A DNA stretch of 64,000 nucleotides from Flavobacterium bernardetii (GCF_011305415.1 NZ_JAANOQ010000007.1:144547-208546); one strand, 5' to 3'; shown: positions 35,286 to 45,200, numbered from the stretch's first letter. Program-made: numbers and translations. The notes: generated by a model from the letters alone, not told the origin.

Positions 35286-35969
35286 ATGACAAAAAAAACA
35301 ATCGCATTTGATGCTGACGATACGCTTTGGCACAACGAACCTTATTTCGATGAGGCGCAGGCAAAATTTTGCGAATTGTTTCAAGATTTTGCATCTAAAC
35401 AAGAAATTTTACAGTTGATTTTAAATCACCAAGTAAAGAATTTACCTTTATATGGCTTTGGAATTAAAGCGTTTACATTATCCATGATTGAAGCGGCTTT
35501 GGAATTAACCAACCATCAAATCAATGGAACTGCAATTGAGAAAATAGTAAACATTGGTAAAGATTTATTACAAAAACCAGTCGAATTATTACCAAACGTT
35601 ACCGAAGTTTTAGAACAATTAAAAGGCAAATATAAATTGGTTGTGGCAACAAAAGGCGACTTAAAAGACCAACATAGAAAATTACACGATTCGGGTTTAG
35701 GAACTTATTTTCACCATATTGAAGTAATGAGCGATAAAACAGATTTGGATTATACCAAAATGCTAAATCGTTTAGAATGTGAGCCAAAAGATTTTATTAT
35801 GATTGGAAATTCGTTAAAATCTGACGTATTGCCTGTTTTAAATATTGGCGGAATTGGGATCCATATTCCGTATCACACGACTTGGGAATACGAAAAAATT
35901 GATTTTGAAATTCAACACGAAAATTTTAAAGCCATTACTAATTTAACTGAACTTTTTGAGATTTTATAA
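35286..35969 (+). CDS. HAD superfamily hydrolase
   Basis: 227 residues of haloacid-dehalogenase fold; the catalytic motif I is FDADDTLWHN at the N-terminus (first Asp nucleophile), motif III lysine region KGDLKDQ, and motif IV region FIMIGNSLKSDV. A helical cap is inserted after motif I (about residues 20-95). The substrate is unknown, but the family is mainly phosphatases. I start at the ATG at 35286, 11 bases after metG, because it directly precedes the motif I strand. Confidence 0.9.
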   Translation: MTKKTIAFDADDTLWHNEPYFDEAQAKFCELFQDFASKQEILQLILNHQVKNLPLYGFGIKAFTLSMIEAALELTNHQINGTAIEKIVNIGKDLLQKPVELLPNVTEVLEQLKGKYKLVVATKGDLKDQHRKLHDSGLGTYFHHIEVMSDKTDLDYTKMLNRLECEPKDFIMIGNSLKSDVLPVLNIGGIGIHIPYHTTWEYEKIDFEIQHENFKAITNLTELFEIL

Positions 35970-35976
35970 TTAAAAA

Positions 35977-36600
35977 ATGAAGCAAGAACTCGACCTATCA
36001 ACTTGGAATAGAAAAGAACACTTTGAGTTTTTCTGTAAATTTGAAGAGCCTTTTTTTGGCACAACCATTCAATTTGATTGTACAAGAGCATACGCAAAAT
36101 CAAAAGAATTAGGCGTAAGTTTTTTTACCTATTATTTACACAAAACGTTAGTTGCAGTTAATAAAACAGAAAATTTCAGATATAGAATTCAAGATGAAAA
36201 AGTATTTATATATGATAAAATAAACATTTCATCAACGATTTTACGCGACGATAAAACATTTGGCTTTTCAGAAATTGAATACAATGAAAATCTAAATGCT
36301 TTTATTGAAAACTACAACACGGAAGCTACTCGAGTTAAAAATACTTCCGGACTTTTCACAAGAGAATACAACGAAAACATCGTGCATTTTTCAGCCTTAC
36401 CTTGGATTAATTTTACTTCTATTTCTCATTCTAGAAGTTTTACTTTTCCAGATAGTTGTCCGAAATTTTCTTTTGGAAAAATGACCACTGACAACGATAA
36501 AAAATTCATGTCAATGTCGGTTCATGTGCATCACGGTTTAGTTGATGGTTACCATTTAGGCTTATTTTTTGAAGAATTTGGACGTTTAATGAATGAATGA
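35977..36600 (+). CDS. chloramphenicol-acetyltransferase-like (CatA family) protein
   Basis: 207 residues of the CAT fold. The active-site motif is HHGLVDGYH near residue 187, corresponding to HHxxxDGxH with the catalytic His, and the FCKFEEPFFG N-terminal segment is typical. Chromosomal copies in Flavobacteria are common and need not confer chloramphenicol resistance; the natural acceptor is unknown. The gene is 7 bases after the HAD gene and is followed by a terminator. Confidence 0.88.
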   Translation: MKQELDLSTWNRKEHFEFFCKFEEPFFGTTIQFDCTRAYAKSKELGVSFFTYYLHKTLVAVNKTENFRYRIQDEKVFIYDKINISSTILRDDKTFGFSEIEYNENLNAFIENYNTEATRVKNTSGLFTREYNENIVHFSALPWINFTSISHSRSFTFPDSCPKFSFGKMTTDNDKKFMSMSVHVHHGLVDGYHLGLFFEEFGRLMNE

Positions 36601-36608
36601 AAATAATA

Positions 36609-36636
36609 AAGAGCAACTAGTTTAGTTGCTCTTCTC
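36609..36636. terminator. bidirectional terminator-like hairpin
   Basis: AGAGCAACTA (36611-36620) pairs with TAGTTGCTCT (36624-36633) between the converging CAT-like and HRDC genes. A-rich and T-rich flanks are moderate rather than long. Confidence 0.7.
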
Positions 36637-36649
36637 ATTTAAACACGAT

Positions 36650-37084
36650 TTACACCGCATTCAAAATTGCTAAAATATCATCTCCGAATTTATTTGCTTT
36701 TTGTGGTCCGAAACCTTTAATTTGTTGTAATTCGTCCAGGTTACTTGGCTTATACATGGCTAAATCAATTAATTCTGAATTGTGACAAATCAAATAATTT
36801 TTTTGCTGCAATTTTTCTGCTTTATTCGTTCTCCATTCTTTCAAATACATGTAAACTTGTTGGTCTTTTGCATTTAAATCTTCAAATGATTTACGTACCA
36901 AACTCGCTGGTTTTGTTATCTCATTTTCATCATAATGTACAAGCACCGACCAATAATTTTCTGTTTCTACATATTGCGTACTGGATTTCTTAAAAGTGAC
37001 TGTTGCTAAAAATTCATTCAACACATTTTGGTCTTTTTCCAACTTTTCAGCGTCTAATCCGATAGAAAATACTTTAACTTGCAT
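36650..37084 (-). CDS. HRDC domain protein
   Basis: 144 residues. The C-terminal part (about residues 70-144: LNAKDQQVYMYLKEWRTNKAEK... LDELQQIKGFGPQKANKFG) is a helicase-and-RNase-D C-terminal domain, which binds nucleic acid. No helicase or nuclease core is attached. It lies 7 bases downstream of the first tail-less SSB gene and may be cotranscribed, pointing to a DNA-associated role. The function is unknown. Confidence 0.82.
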   Translation of the reverse strand: MQVKVFSIGLDAEKLEKDQNVLNEFLATVTFKKSSTQYVETENYWSVLVHYDENEITKPASLVRKSFEDLNAKDQQVYMYLKEWRTNKAEKLQQKNYLICHNSELIDLAMYKPSNLDELQQIKGFGPQKANKFGDDILAILNAV

Positions 37085-37091
37085 ACCAAAA

Positions 37092-37415
37092 TTATTTACT
37101 TAACAATAAGATTTCATTTATTACAACTTCAGTGATATACCGTTTATTGCCTTCTTTATCGTCGTAACTTCTGTGCGTTAATTTTCCTTCTACGGCAACT
37201 TCTTTTCCTTTTGTAACGTATTTTTCAATAATCTCAGCTGTTTTTCCCCAAGCAGTAACTCGGTGCCACTCCGTTTTTTCCACTTTGTCACCGTTTTCTT
37301 TGTAATACACATCGTTTGTTGCAATGGTAATATTCGCTAATTTTCTTCCTGTTTCTAAAGTTTTAATTTCTGGTTCCTGACCAACGTGTCCTATTAATTG
37401 TACTGAATTTTTCAT
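37092..37415 (-). CDS. ssb: single-stranded DNA-binding protein, tail-less (copy 1)
   Basis: 107 residues, an SSB oligonucleotide-binding fold (MKNSVQLIGHVGQEPEIKTL, TEWHRVTAWGKTAEI, VEGKLTHRSYDDKEG) that ends right after the domain. The flexible acidic C-terminal tail (DDDIPF-like), which recruits repair proteins in most SSBs, is missing. It is closely similar to the neighbouring copy 2 and shares its leader sequence. It may be an auxiliary SSB; a full-length ssb is expected elsewhere. Confidence 0.93.
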   Translation of the reverse strand: MKNSVQLIGHVGQEPEIKTLETGRKLANITIATNDVYYKENGDKVEKTEWHRVTAWGKTAEIIEKYVTKGKEVAVEGKLTHRSYDDKEGNKRYITEVVINEILLLSK

Positions 37416-37452
37416 AATGGCGTGTAAATTTAATTTTGGCTTATATAGTTTT

Positions 37453-37791
37453 CTATGACATTTCTTGTTTATTTCCTCCTAATAAAAGAATTTCATTAGC
37501 AACAATTTCCGTTACATAACGTTTAATTCCGTCTTTGTCTTCGTAACTTCTATGTGACAACTTTCCTTCAATGGCAATTTCTTTTCCTTTTGAAACATAT
37601 TTTTCAATGATTTCGGCAGTTTTCCCCCAAGCGGTGATTCTATGCCATTCGGTTTGTTCTACTCTTTCTCCTTTCGCATTCGTAAAATTTTCATTCGTTG
37701 CGATAGAAAAATTGGCTAATTTTCTGTTTTCTAAATTCTTGATTTCTGGCTCCTGCCCTACGTGTCCGATTAATTGTACTCTGTTTTTCAT
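37453..37791 (-). CDS. ssb: single-stranded DNA-binding protein, tail-less (copy 2)
   Basis: 112 residues, OB-fold SSB: MKNRVQLIGHVGQEPEIKNL, TEWHRITAWGKTAEI and IEGKLSHRSYEDKDG match copy 1 closely. The C-terminus is LLLGGNKQEMS, again without the acidic tail. About 37 bases separate it from copy 1 downstream, and the sequence before the ATG (ACACGCCATTATG) is shared by both, so the duplication included the leader. Confidence 0.93.
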   Translation of the reverse strand: MKNRVQLIGHVGQEPEIKNLENRKLANFSIATNENFTNAKGERVEQTEWHRITAWGKTAEIIEKYVSKGKEIAIEGKLSHRSYEDKDGIKRYVTEIVANEILLLGGNKQEMS

Positions 37792-38034
37792 AATGGCGTG
37801 TAAAATTTAAATGTTTATATTAATTAAAAATGATTCTTTTTTAAAACACAGATTTAAGAAATTAAAGAAATCCCAAAAATCTTATATTTATTTTATATCG
37901 AATTGTATCTTGATATTCTTATTGAACTTGTAATTGAACTCGTTGTTTCATTTCGACAGTGCAAAGATGTGGTGGGTTCAAAAGGTTATTCGGTAATTAT
38001 TCATTTACTATCGGTTGTAAATGTTTGTTGTCGT

Positions 38035-38063
38035 TTGTAATTGGAAAAGAAATTGTATATTTA
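38035..38063 (+). promoter_or_regulatory. putative promoter of the DUF6265-like gene
   Basis: TTG (38035-38037), 18 bases, then TATATTTA (38056-38063), a one-mismatch fit to the Bacteroidota promoter, with the ATG 22 bases downstream. The rest of the 37792-38084 gap shows AT-rich DNA without other features. Confidence 0.5.
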
Positions 38064-38084
38064 CTTGAAATTAAACGCACTACT

Positions 38085-38579
38085 ATGAAAACTACTACTT
38101 TAAAAAAAATCATTTTACTTTTTGTGTTTTTTGTAACTTCCATTGGGTTTTCTCAAAACACCTTACAATACAATGACGAAAAAGGTTCGCCAAACGCGAC
38201 ATTAGAAGATGTAAAATGGCTGGCTGGAAACTGGAAAGGCACTTCTCCATTTGGAGTTTGTCAAGAAAATTGGGACGAACCAAGCGGAAAAACCATGATG
38301 TTCTGTTTTAAATTATTGAATGATAATAAGGTTTCTTTTTACGAATTCGGTCAGATAATTGAAAAAGACAAAACCATTTTAATGCAAATTAGACATTTTA
38401 GTGGCGACTTAAAACCATGGGAAGAAAGCACACCTGAAACATTTAAATTTATAAAAATTGAAAACAACCGATTTTATTTTGACGGATTAACCTATGAGAA
38501 AATTGGAGACAACCTAATGAATGTTTATGTCTATTTAGAAGAAAGTAAAGAAGAAATTAAATTTAGTTTTACGAAGTAA
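38085..38579 (+). CDS. exported DUF6265-like protein
   Basis: 164 residues from the ATG at 38085, giving a signal peptide (TLKKIILLFVFFVTSIGFSQ) and a lipocalin-like body beginning DVKWLAGNWKGTSPFG. I associate the LAGNWKG... pattern with the DUF6265 family of secreted small proteins; this is by memory, not a search. An upstream in-frame extension is not credible since it precedes the signal peptide. The function is unknown. Confidence 0.75.
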   Translation: MKTTTLKKIILLFVFFVTSIGFSQNTLQYNDEKGSPNATLEDVKWLAGNWKGTSPFGVCQENWDEPSGKTMMFCFKLLNDNKVSFYEFGQIIEKDKTILMQIRHFSGDLKPWEESTPETFKFIKIENNRFYFDGLTYEKIGDNLMNVYVYLEESKEEIKFSFTK

Positions 38580-38599
38580 AAAAAGAAAAATTATACGCC

Positions 38600-38947
38600 A
38601 TGAAAAACTGCTTAGAATGCCACGAAAAAATTGTAGGTCGAGAAGACAAAAAGTTTTGCAGCGACGGTTGCAGAAATGCCTACAACAATAAAATGAATAA
38701 AGACCATACCAATTTAATGCGCAACATTAACAACAAATTGCGTAAAAACTATAGAGTTTTATCCGAATTAAACCCAGAAGGCAAAACCAAAACCACTAAA
38801 AATAAATTAATTAGCAAAGGTTTCGATTTCGATTTAATTACTTCCGTGTATACCACAAAAACTGGAAATGTTTATTATTTCGTATACGATCAAGGTTATA
38901 TGGCAGTGGAAAATGAAGGTTATGTATTGGTTAAAAAAGAAATGTAA
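38600..38947 (+). CDS. small protein with N-terminal C4 zinc-finger motif
   Basis: 115 residues. Cys4, Cys7, Cys20 and Cys24 (CLEC and CSDGC) form a likely zinc-binding ribbon, followed by a basic helix (KMNKDHTNLMRNINNKLRKN) and a C-terminal part of beta strands (VYYFVYDQGYMAVENEGYVL). Homologues in Flavobacteriia are unnamed as far as I recall. It is directly followed (0-base gap) by an SDR-like gene. A nucleic-acid-binding role is a guess from the basic helix. Confidence 0.8.
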   Translation: MKNCLECHEKIVGREDKKFCSDGCRNAYNNKMNKDHTNLMRNINNKLRKNYRVLSELNPEGKTKTTKNKLISKGFDFDLITSVYTTKTGNVYYFVYDQGYMAVENEGYVLVKKEM

Positions 38948-39781
38948 ATGAAAATAAGTATATTAGGTTGTGGTTGGTTAGGATTTCCTTTGGCCCAAAA
39001 ATTAATTGAAACAGGTTACGAAGTTAAAGGCTCTACAACTTCAGAAAGTAAATTAGACGTTTTACAATCTCATAAAATTGAACCGTTTTTAGTTACACTT
39101 TCTGAAGATGAAATTACGGGAACTATTTCCGAATTTTTAAACGATTCTGAAATTCTGATTATTGATATTCCGCCAGGATTGAGAAAAATTACAGAAGCAA
39201 CTACTGAAAAAATATTTGTAAATAAAATTAAAATCCTACTTCCATTTATTGAAAGTTCAACTATTGAAAAAGTAATTTTTATTAGTTCGACTTCTGTTTA
39301 TAGTGAATCTGATTTGATTCCGACCGTTACAGAAGAAAGCGTTATATATCCCGATACAGAAAGTGGTAAACAATTAGTGGAAGCCGAAAATTTATTGCGA
39401 AATACTTCTAATTTTCAAACCACAATAATCCGTTTTGGAGGTTTAATCGGCGAAGACCGAAATGCTGTAAAAATGCTAACTGGAAAAACCAATGCTGCCA
39501 ATCCAGAAGCACCGATAAACTTAATACATCAAGAAGATTGTATTGGAATTTTATGTGAGATACTGAAACAAGTTCAGCATGACAAAATATGGAATGAAAC
39601 TTTCAACGCAGTCGCACCCAATCATCCGACAAGGAAAAACTATTATACCGAAAAAGCTAAGCAGTTACATTTGATTGCTCCTTTATTTAATGAAAACGAA
39701 ACTAATATTGGAAAAATAGTTTCTAGTGAAAAATTGGAGAAGGTTTTGGGGTATAAGTTTAAGAATCTATTATTAGATTAA
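38948..39781 (+). CDS. NAD(P)-binding SDR/epimerase-like protein
   Basis: 277 residues. The nucleotide-binding glycine motif is GCGWLGFPLAQKL, followed by a Rossmann-like arrangement; the segment VIFISSTSVYSESD resembles the epimerase S/Y region but lacks the usual YxxxK pair, so catalysis is uncertain. Related proteins are annotated as NAD-dependent epimerase/dehydratases (YeeZ-like). It follows the zinc-finger gene with no gap, and its 3' end overlaps the converging GHMP kinase by 9 bases. Confidence 0.78.
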   Translation: MKISILGCGWLGFPLAQKLIETGYEVKGSTTSESKLDVLQSHKIEPFLVTLSEDEITGTISEFLNDSEILIIDIPPGLRKITEATTEKIFVNKIKILLPFIESSTIEKVIFISSTSVYSESDLIPTVTEESVIYPDTESGKQLVEAENLLRNTSNFQTTIIRFGGLIGEDRNAVKMLTGKTNAANPEAPINLIHQEDCIGILCEILKQVQHDKIWNETFNAVAPNHPTRKNYYTEKAKQLHLIAPLFNENETNIGKIVSSEKLEKVLGYKFKNLLLD

Positions 39782-40693
39782 TATCATTTCCTCATACGTC
39801 AAAATAGTATCATAACCTTTCGAAGTAAAATAGTGTGTTGGATTTTCTTTGGAAAGCACCATTACGAAATCGCCGCCCCAAGCACCTAAACTTTTTATCG
39901 TGCCTTTGAAATCTGGAAACAAACGTTCTTTTACGGTTTCCAATTCTAAAATATCGCTTAAAATAATTTCGTGATGGTCTAACAAACCAGTTGTAATTTC
40001 GAAATTTGGAGAAAGCACCATTCGGTTTGTAATTTCAGAAATTGTAGCCGTTTTTTTAGTTAAAAATTGTTGCTTATTCATGTAATTCTTAATCGCATGT
40101 CGACTATTTTGCTTCTTATTTAAATAAACAAAAAAAATATTACCCGTGTAATTTGGAGTGAAATCAACGACCTCAACAATAGGTTTTTCTTCGGCATTCA
40201 ACTGATATGTAATAGCCGAATTGTGTTGCGCGCAAGCAATATCATACCCACTTCCACCAAAACTTTTTCGAAGCAATTCAAACGCATCAATTTGCAACCA
40301 TTGCGCAATATTATTGATTAAGGTGGAAGACGTTCCTAAACCCCAATTTCTTGGAAATGTTAATTCCGTTTCAATTTTATAACCCGTTTCCGAAGTTAAA
40401 AAATTTGGATTTTGAAGATTCGCTTGATGTAAAATTTCGACTAAAGTGTGTTTTATAGCATGTTCTTCTTCGAAGTCTTTTCGTAAAACAATGTCTTCAA
40501 ACGAAAGTTCGGTTTCAAACCAAATACTTTTATCTGTGTCAAAACTCGTCCAAAATATTTTTTTTTCTACCAATGAAGAAACAGTTAACGATTGCCCAAA
40601 TTTAGTCGGTAACGCTAAAGCTTTAGCGCCATTTAAAACCAAATATTCTCCTGTGATTAGGAGTTTTCCGTTAGAGTAGAATTTATTTGTCAT
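39773..40693 (-). CDS. GYDIA-family GHMP kinase (mevalonate pathway)
   Basis: 306 residues starting at the ATG at 40693; a TTG 15 bases upstream is less likely. GHMP hallmarks are seen: the GKLLITGEYLVLNGA opening, the glycine-rich ATP loop NWGLGTSSTLINN and the GYDIACAQ motif that names this subfamily. The family phosphorylates mevalonate or phosphomevalonate. It is a neighbour of HMG-CoA reductase on the same strand, consistent with a mevalonate pathway function. Which of the two phosphorylation steps it performs is undetermined. Confidence 0.85.
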   Translation of the reverse strand: MTNKFYSNGKLLITGEYLVLNGAKALALPTKFGQSLTVSSLVEKKIFWTSFDTDKSIWFETELSFEDIVLRKDFEEEHAIKHTLVEILHQANLQNPNFLTSETGYKIETELTFPRNWGLGTSSTLINNIAQWLQIDAFELLRKSFGGSGYDIACAQHNSAITYQLNAEEKPIVEVVDFTPNYTGNIFFVYLNKKQNSRHAIKNYMNKQQFLTKKTATISEITNRMVLSPNFEITTGLLDHHEIILSDILELETVKERLFPDFKGTIKSLGAWGGDFVMVLSKENPTHYFTSKGYDTILTYEEMILI

Positions 40694-40700
40694 AATATTT

Positions 40701-40862
40701 AACCGCAAAGCTCACAAGGTTTTACGCAAGGCTCACAAAGGTGTTTTTTTATTTGTGTTAATTGGCACGCTGATTTAACAGATGCTTCGCAACGCTGATT
40801 TTTGTTTTTTTTCTTTGTTTAACCGCAAAGCTCGCAAGGTTTTACGCAAGGCTCGCAAAGGT
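40701..40862. repeat. CGCAAAG-type intergenic repeats (two copies)
   Basis: AACCGCAAAGCTCACAAGG at 40701 and AACCGCAAAGCTCGCAAGG at 40821 begin two 42-base copies of the family present at 521-730. They lie between the GHMP kinase and HMG-CoA reductase genes. Confidence 0.8.
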
Positions 40863-40893
40863 ATTTTAATGGATTCTTTTTACTTTTTACTTT

Positions 40894-42198
40894 TTACTTG
40901 GCTCTTAAACTCTCTAAAAAATCCACCACTAAATTATGCGAAGCGGTTTGGTTTTCAAAATGTGCAACAACTACTTGTTTTTCTTCTTTTGTGGCTTGGT
41001 GTTGGTTTAAAATATTGTTCAAGTGCATTTTCATGTGTCCTTGTTGAATTCCAGATGTGGTTAACGAGCGTAAAGCTGCGAAATTCTGAGCCAATCCGGC
41101 AACGGCTACAATTTCCATTAATTCTGTTGCGGAAGGATGTCCTAACATTTCCAAAGAAAACTTTACTAATGGATGTAAATTCGTTAATCCGCCAACGGTT
41201 CCTAAAGCTAAAGGAACATCTAACCAAAAAGTAAAAATTCCGTTTTCTATTTTTGCGTGAGACAAACTGGTATATTTTCCATCTTTACTTGCATAAGCAT
41301 GAATTCCAGCTTCCACAGCTCGGAAATCGTTACCTGTTGCTAAAACCACTGCATCGATTCCGTTCATGATGCCTTTGTTGTGCGTTACAGCTCTGTAAGG
41401 TTCTACTTCTGCGATTTTTACAGCGGTTAAAAACTTTTCTGCAAATTCACTTGATGTGATGGTTGCATCTTCATTCAGTTCCGAAACTGGACAAGAAACC
41501 TCAGCACGAACTACGCAATTCGGCACAAAATTGCTCAAAATACTCATCACAATTTGAATGGTATCGATACCAAATTCTTCTGATTTATTTTTGAACGTTT
41601 TCGCAAATTGTTCTAAACACGAGTTGATAAAATTCGCACCCATGCTGTCTTTCGTTTGAAAAGTCGCATGCAATTGGTAATAATTTTCTAAAGCTTCAGT
41701 TTTATCGACTAATTGAATATCGGAAATTCCGCCACCACGCTTTTGCATGTTTTTGGTAATGCCTTCCGTTTCAGAAAGTAAAAAAGGTTTTACGAAATTG
41801 AAATACTCTGTTAGTTTTTGTTTGTCGCCTTCATAGGTAAAATGAACTTGACCAATTTTTTCTGTTCCTAAAATAGTTGTTTTGAATCCGCCACGAGCGC
41901 CCCAAAATTTGGCAGCTTTACTTGCAGCAGCCACAACCGAACTTTCTTCAATTGCGAATGGAATCGTAAAATTCTTTCCGTTGATGGTGAAATTTGGTGC
42001 TACACCTAATGGCAAATAAAAATTCGTTAGCGTATTTTCTATAAATTCATCGTGCAGTTTTTGAAGTGCTTCATCGGAATTTCTATATTGATGCAAAACG
42101 GCTATCGCTTCATTAGGATTAGCAAAATGATTCGTAGCAATCCAGTTTATTTTTTCTTCTTTACTTAGTTTTGAAAAACCTATTTTATTTTGAGTCAT
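40894..42198 (-). CDS. hmgA: hydroxymethylglutaryl-CoA reductase (class II type)
   Basis: 434 residues from the ATG at 42198. Class II signatures: the catalytic Glu region FAIEESSVVAAAS, DSMGANF, the lysine region VTHNKGIMNG and the C-terminal QGHMKMHL with the catalytic histidine. It reduces HMG-CoA to mevalonate. A TACCTTTG promoter element overlaps the upstream frame and supports this start. The similar TTG at 42219 is less likely. Confidence 0.95.
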   Translation of the reverse strand: MTQNKIGFSKLSKEEKINWIATNHFANPNEAIAVLHQYRNSDEALQKLHDEFIENTLTNFYLPLGVAPNFTINGKNFTIPFAIEESSVVAAASKAAKFWGARGGFKTTILGTEKIGQVHFTYEGDKQKLTEYFNFVKPFLLSETEGITKNMQKRGGGISDIQLVDKTEALENYYQLHATFQTKDSMGANFINSCLEQFAKTFKNKSEEFGIDTIQIVMSILSNFVPNCVVRAEVSCPVSELNEDATITSSEFAEKFLTAVKIAEVEPYRAVTHNKGIMNGIDAVVLATGNDFRAVEAGIHAYASKDGKYTSLSHAKIENGIFTFWLDVPLALGTVGGLTNLHPLVKFSLEMLGHPSATELMEIVAVAGLAQNFAALRSLTTSGIQQGHMKMHLNNILNQHQATKEEKQVVVAHFENQTASHNLVVDFLESLRAK

Positions 42199-42216
42199 TA
42201 GTATCGTATTGAATTG

Positions 42217-42224
42217 CAAAGGTA
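42217..42224 (-). promoter_or_regulatory. putative -7 element (TACCTTTG) of hmgA
   Basis: The minus strand reads TACCTTTG, matching TAnnTTTG, 18 bases upstream of the ATG at 42198. Confidence 0.55.
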
Positions 42225-42237
42225 ATAAAAGTTGCTT

Positions 42238-45200
42238 TTAAAGTGTTTTAATCCATTTTAAAAGTTTATTGTCGAAAAGTTCTTTATCTAATGGTTTTAC
42301 CACAAAATCTACCATTCCTATTTCTAAGCATTTTTCTCTTTCGCCAGTAAATATTCCTGCAGTTAATGCAATAATAATGGCTTTCGGATTAATTTGTAAA
42401 ATTTCCTCTGCAGATTCATATCCGTTTTTAACAGGCATTTGAATATCCATTAATGTAATATGTGGTTTATGTTTTTTAAATTTCTCAATAGCTTCTTCAC
42501 CGTTTTCAGCTTCAATAATTATTGCGTTTTTAAATTGTTTTAAAATTAAAGTTTTAGATAAAAGCATATTTACTTTATTATCTTCCACAATTAAAATTTT
42601 AATTTTTTTAGAATTTCCTAATTCAATATTATTTTCTGGTTTAATAATTTCAAGAGATAACGTGTTTTTTTTATGGTTTAATTCTTTTTGTAAAGCATCA
42701 ATTTTAAATGGTTTCAGTAAGATTTTAACTTTCTCATTTAATAAATTTTCTACATTACTAGAAATTATGGGTTGCATGATATACAGATAAAAATTAGCTG
42801 CTTTTTGTGCCAGTAAAATTTGTTGCCATTGGGTTTCCGACAAGGAATGATAATCTACAAATAGTGCATCGTTTTCGTTTAAATTTATTTCTTTAAATTT
42901 ATTATGCCACACACTATTAACACCATAATTTTTTAATAATTCATTTAAAACATTTCCTGCTCTTTCGTTTTTATCGATCACTAAAGCGTTTTCTATAATT
43001 ATGTTTTCAACTTTTTTATGAGATTTACAAAATTTTGCATCAATAGTCAATTCGAAATTAAAATTACTTCCTTTATTAATTTCACTTTCAATTATTAATT
43101 TAGAATCCATTAAATTTAATAATCTATTAGTAATGGAAAGCCCTAAACCAGTCCCTCCATAATTTCTGGTTGTGGAGGAATCTTCTTGTGAAAAAGCATC
43201 TAAAATTTTAAATTTATTTTCACTTTTAATACCAATTCCGGTATCAATAACTTCAAATTTTAATTTTGTTTTATTGTTTTCTGAGCCCTGATTTGAAATT
43301 ATTAATTCTATTTGACCGTCATGTGTAAACTTAACGGCATTGCTTAATAAATTAATTAAAATTTGTTTTATTCTAATATCATCTACAACCACGTCACAAG
43401 GCACATCGTTTTTAATATCTACAATTATTTCTAAATTTTTCACATTAGCATTAAACTTTATTAAGTCTATTGCTTGATAAACTATTGGATATAATTTTGT
43501 TTTCTTTAAATCTAAAACTAGTTTACCTGCTTCAATTTTTGAAATATCTAAAATATCGTTTACAATTTCTAAAAGTGATTCTGCAGATTGATTTACCGTT
43601 AATAAATATTCTTTTTGTAGTAAATCGATATCTGTATTTAGCAACAACTGACTGAATCCGATAATTCCGTTTAAAGGTGTTCGGATTTCATGACTCATAT
43701 TTGCCAAAAACTCCGATTTTGATTTATTTGAAGATTCGGCTAATTCTTTTTCAATAACGGCTTTTTCCGCTTGTTTTCTTTCGGTAATATCAATCAATAC
43801 ACCTTCTAAATATTCTACTTTTCCGTCTTTTACAATTCCTTCCCCATACTCTTCCACCCAAACAATTCCGCCATCTTTTCTAATAATCCTACAGGTCACT
43901 TTATATGATTTTTGCTCTTTTAGCGCATTTTGAATAATTTTTACCGCATTTTTTTTATCTTCAGGATGATACAGATTATAAATATGAAAATCGGTATTTA
44001 TGATTTCTTGTTTTTTATAGCCTGTTAACACTTCAATTTCATCATTGATAAAAATGATGTTTCTTTTTTCGTCTTCTTTAATTAAATATACAGTTGCAGG
44101 AATATTGTTAGCTAAAAGTTTGAATTTTTCTTCACTTTCTTTAATAATATTTTCACTTTGAATACGATCAATAGTAACCGAAATATTATTGGTTAATGTT
44201 TGTAAAATATTTATTTCATCAGAATTCCAGATACGTTCGGTGGTACAATCATCAAAACCTAAAAAGCCATAAAACACTTTCTTGATAAAGATTGGTAAAA
44301 TTAAAATGGATAAAATAGATTGTTCTTCCAAAATAGTTTTAAAATCACCATCAGGAATTTCTTTAACAATTGACAAGAAGGGTTTGTTTTTAATAATTAC
44401 TCCCATAAATTCTGGAAAAGCATCATGTGGAATATTTTGTAATTCTGGATTATCTATTTCTTTAAAACTTTCAACACTTACCCATTCATACATTTTATTT
44501 AGAAGATTAGTGTCCAAATCATTTTTATAGTAATAAACCCTATTAACTTTTGTGGTTTCTCCAACATATTTTAAAGAATCTTCAAAAACCTTGTCTTCAT
44601 TTGTAGTTTGTAGCAGTATTTCAGTTGTTTTTGTTATTGATGTTAAAAGATCACTTTTATAAATAATTAGCTCTTCGGCATTTTGTCTTTTAATAGTTTC
44701 AAGCGCTAATGTTATGATATCTGAAACTGTTCTCGCGAAATTAATTTCTTCTTCAGACCAGTTTTTTATTTCTTTTACGGCTTCAAAACAAGTAATAGCG
44801 ACTAATTCTCCAGAAAGATATAAAGGAAAATCTAATAACGATTTAATATCATATAATTTAAAATAATGTTCTCTAAACTCTATAGTTTGCGCATCATCTT
44901 GTGTGTCTGTTGAGACTAAAATTGGCTGATTTTGAATAATATCAAAATAAACAGGAAAGTCTTTTTTATAAATAGTTAAATCACAATAATGCTTATCTTC
45001 ATGTTGCACATAAATATTACATAAATCAATATGATCTTCGTAATTATACCAAAGACTCACACGGTCAATTTGTAAACCAATTGCAGCTTCTTTTGTAATG
45101 TGTTCAATTAATTCGTTAGTGGTTCCAAATTTCAAGAAATTTAAAGTAGCCAATTTGTTAGAAACAGAATTTAATCGATTAATTCTATCGTGTCTTATAG

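Noticed and set aside
35977..36600. Chloramphenicol resistance gene
   Set aside because: The fold and HHxxxDGxH motif fit the CAT family, but the chromosomal setting after metG and a HAD gene, with no mobile-element signs, gives no reason to infer drug resistance.
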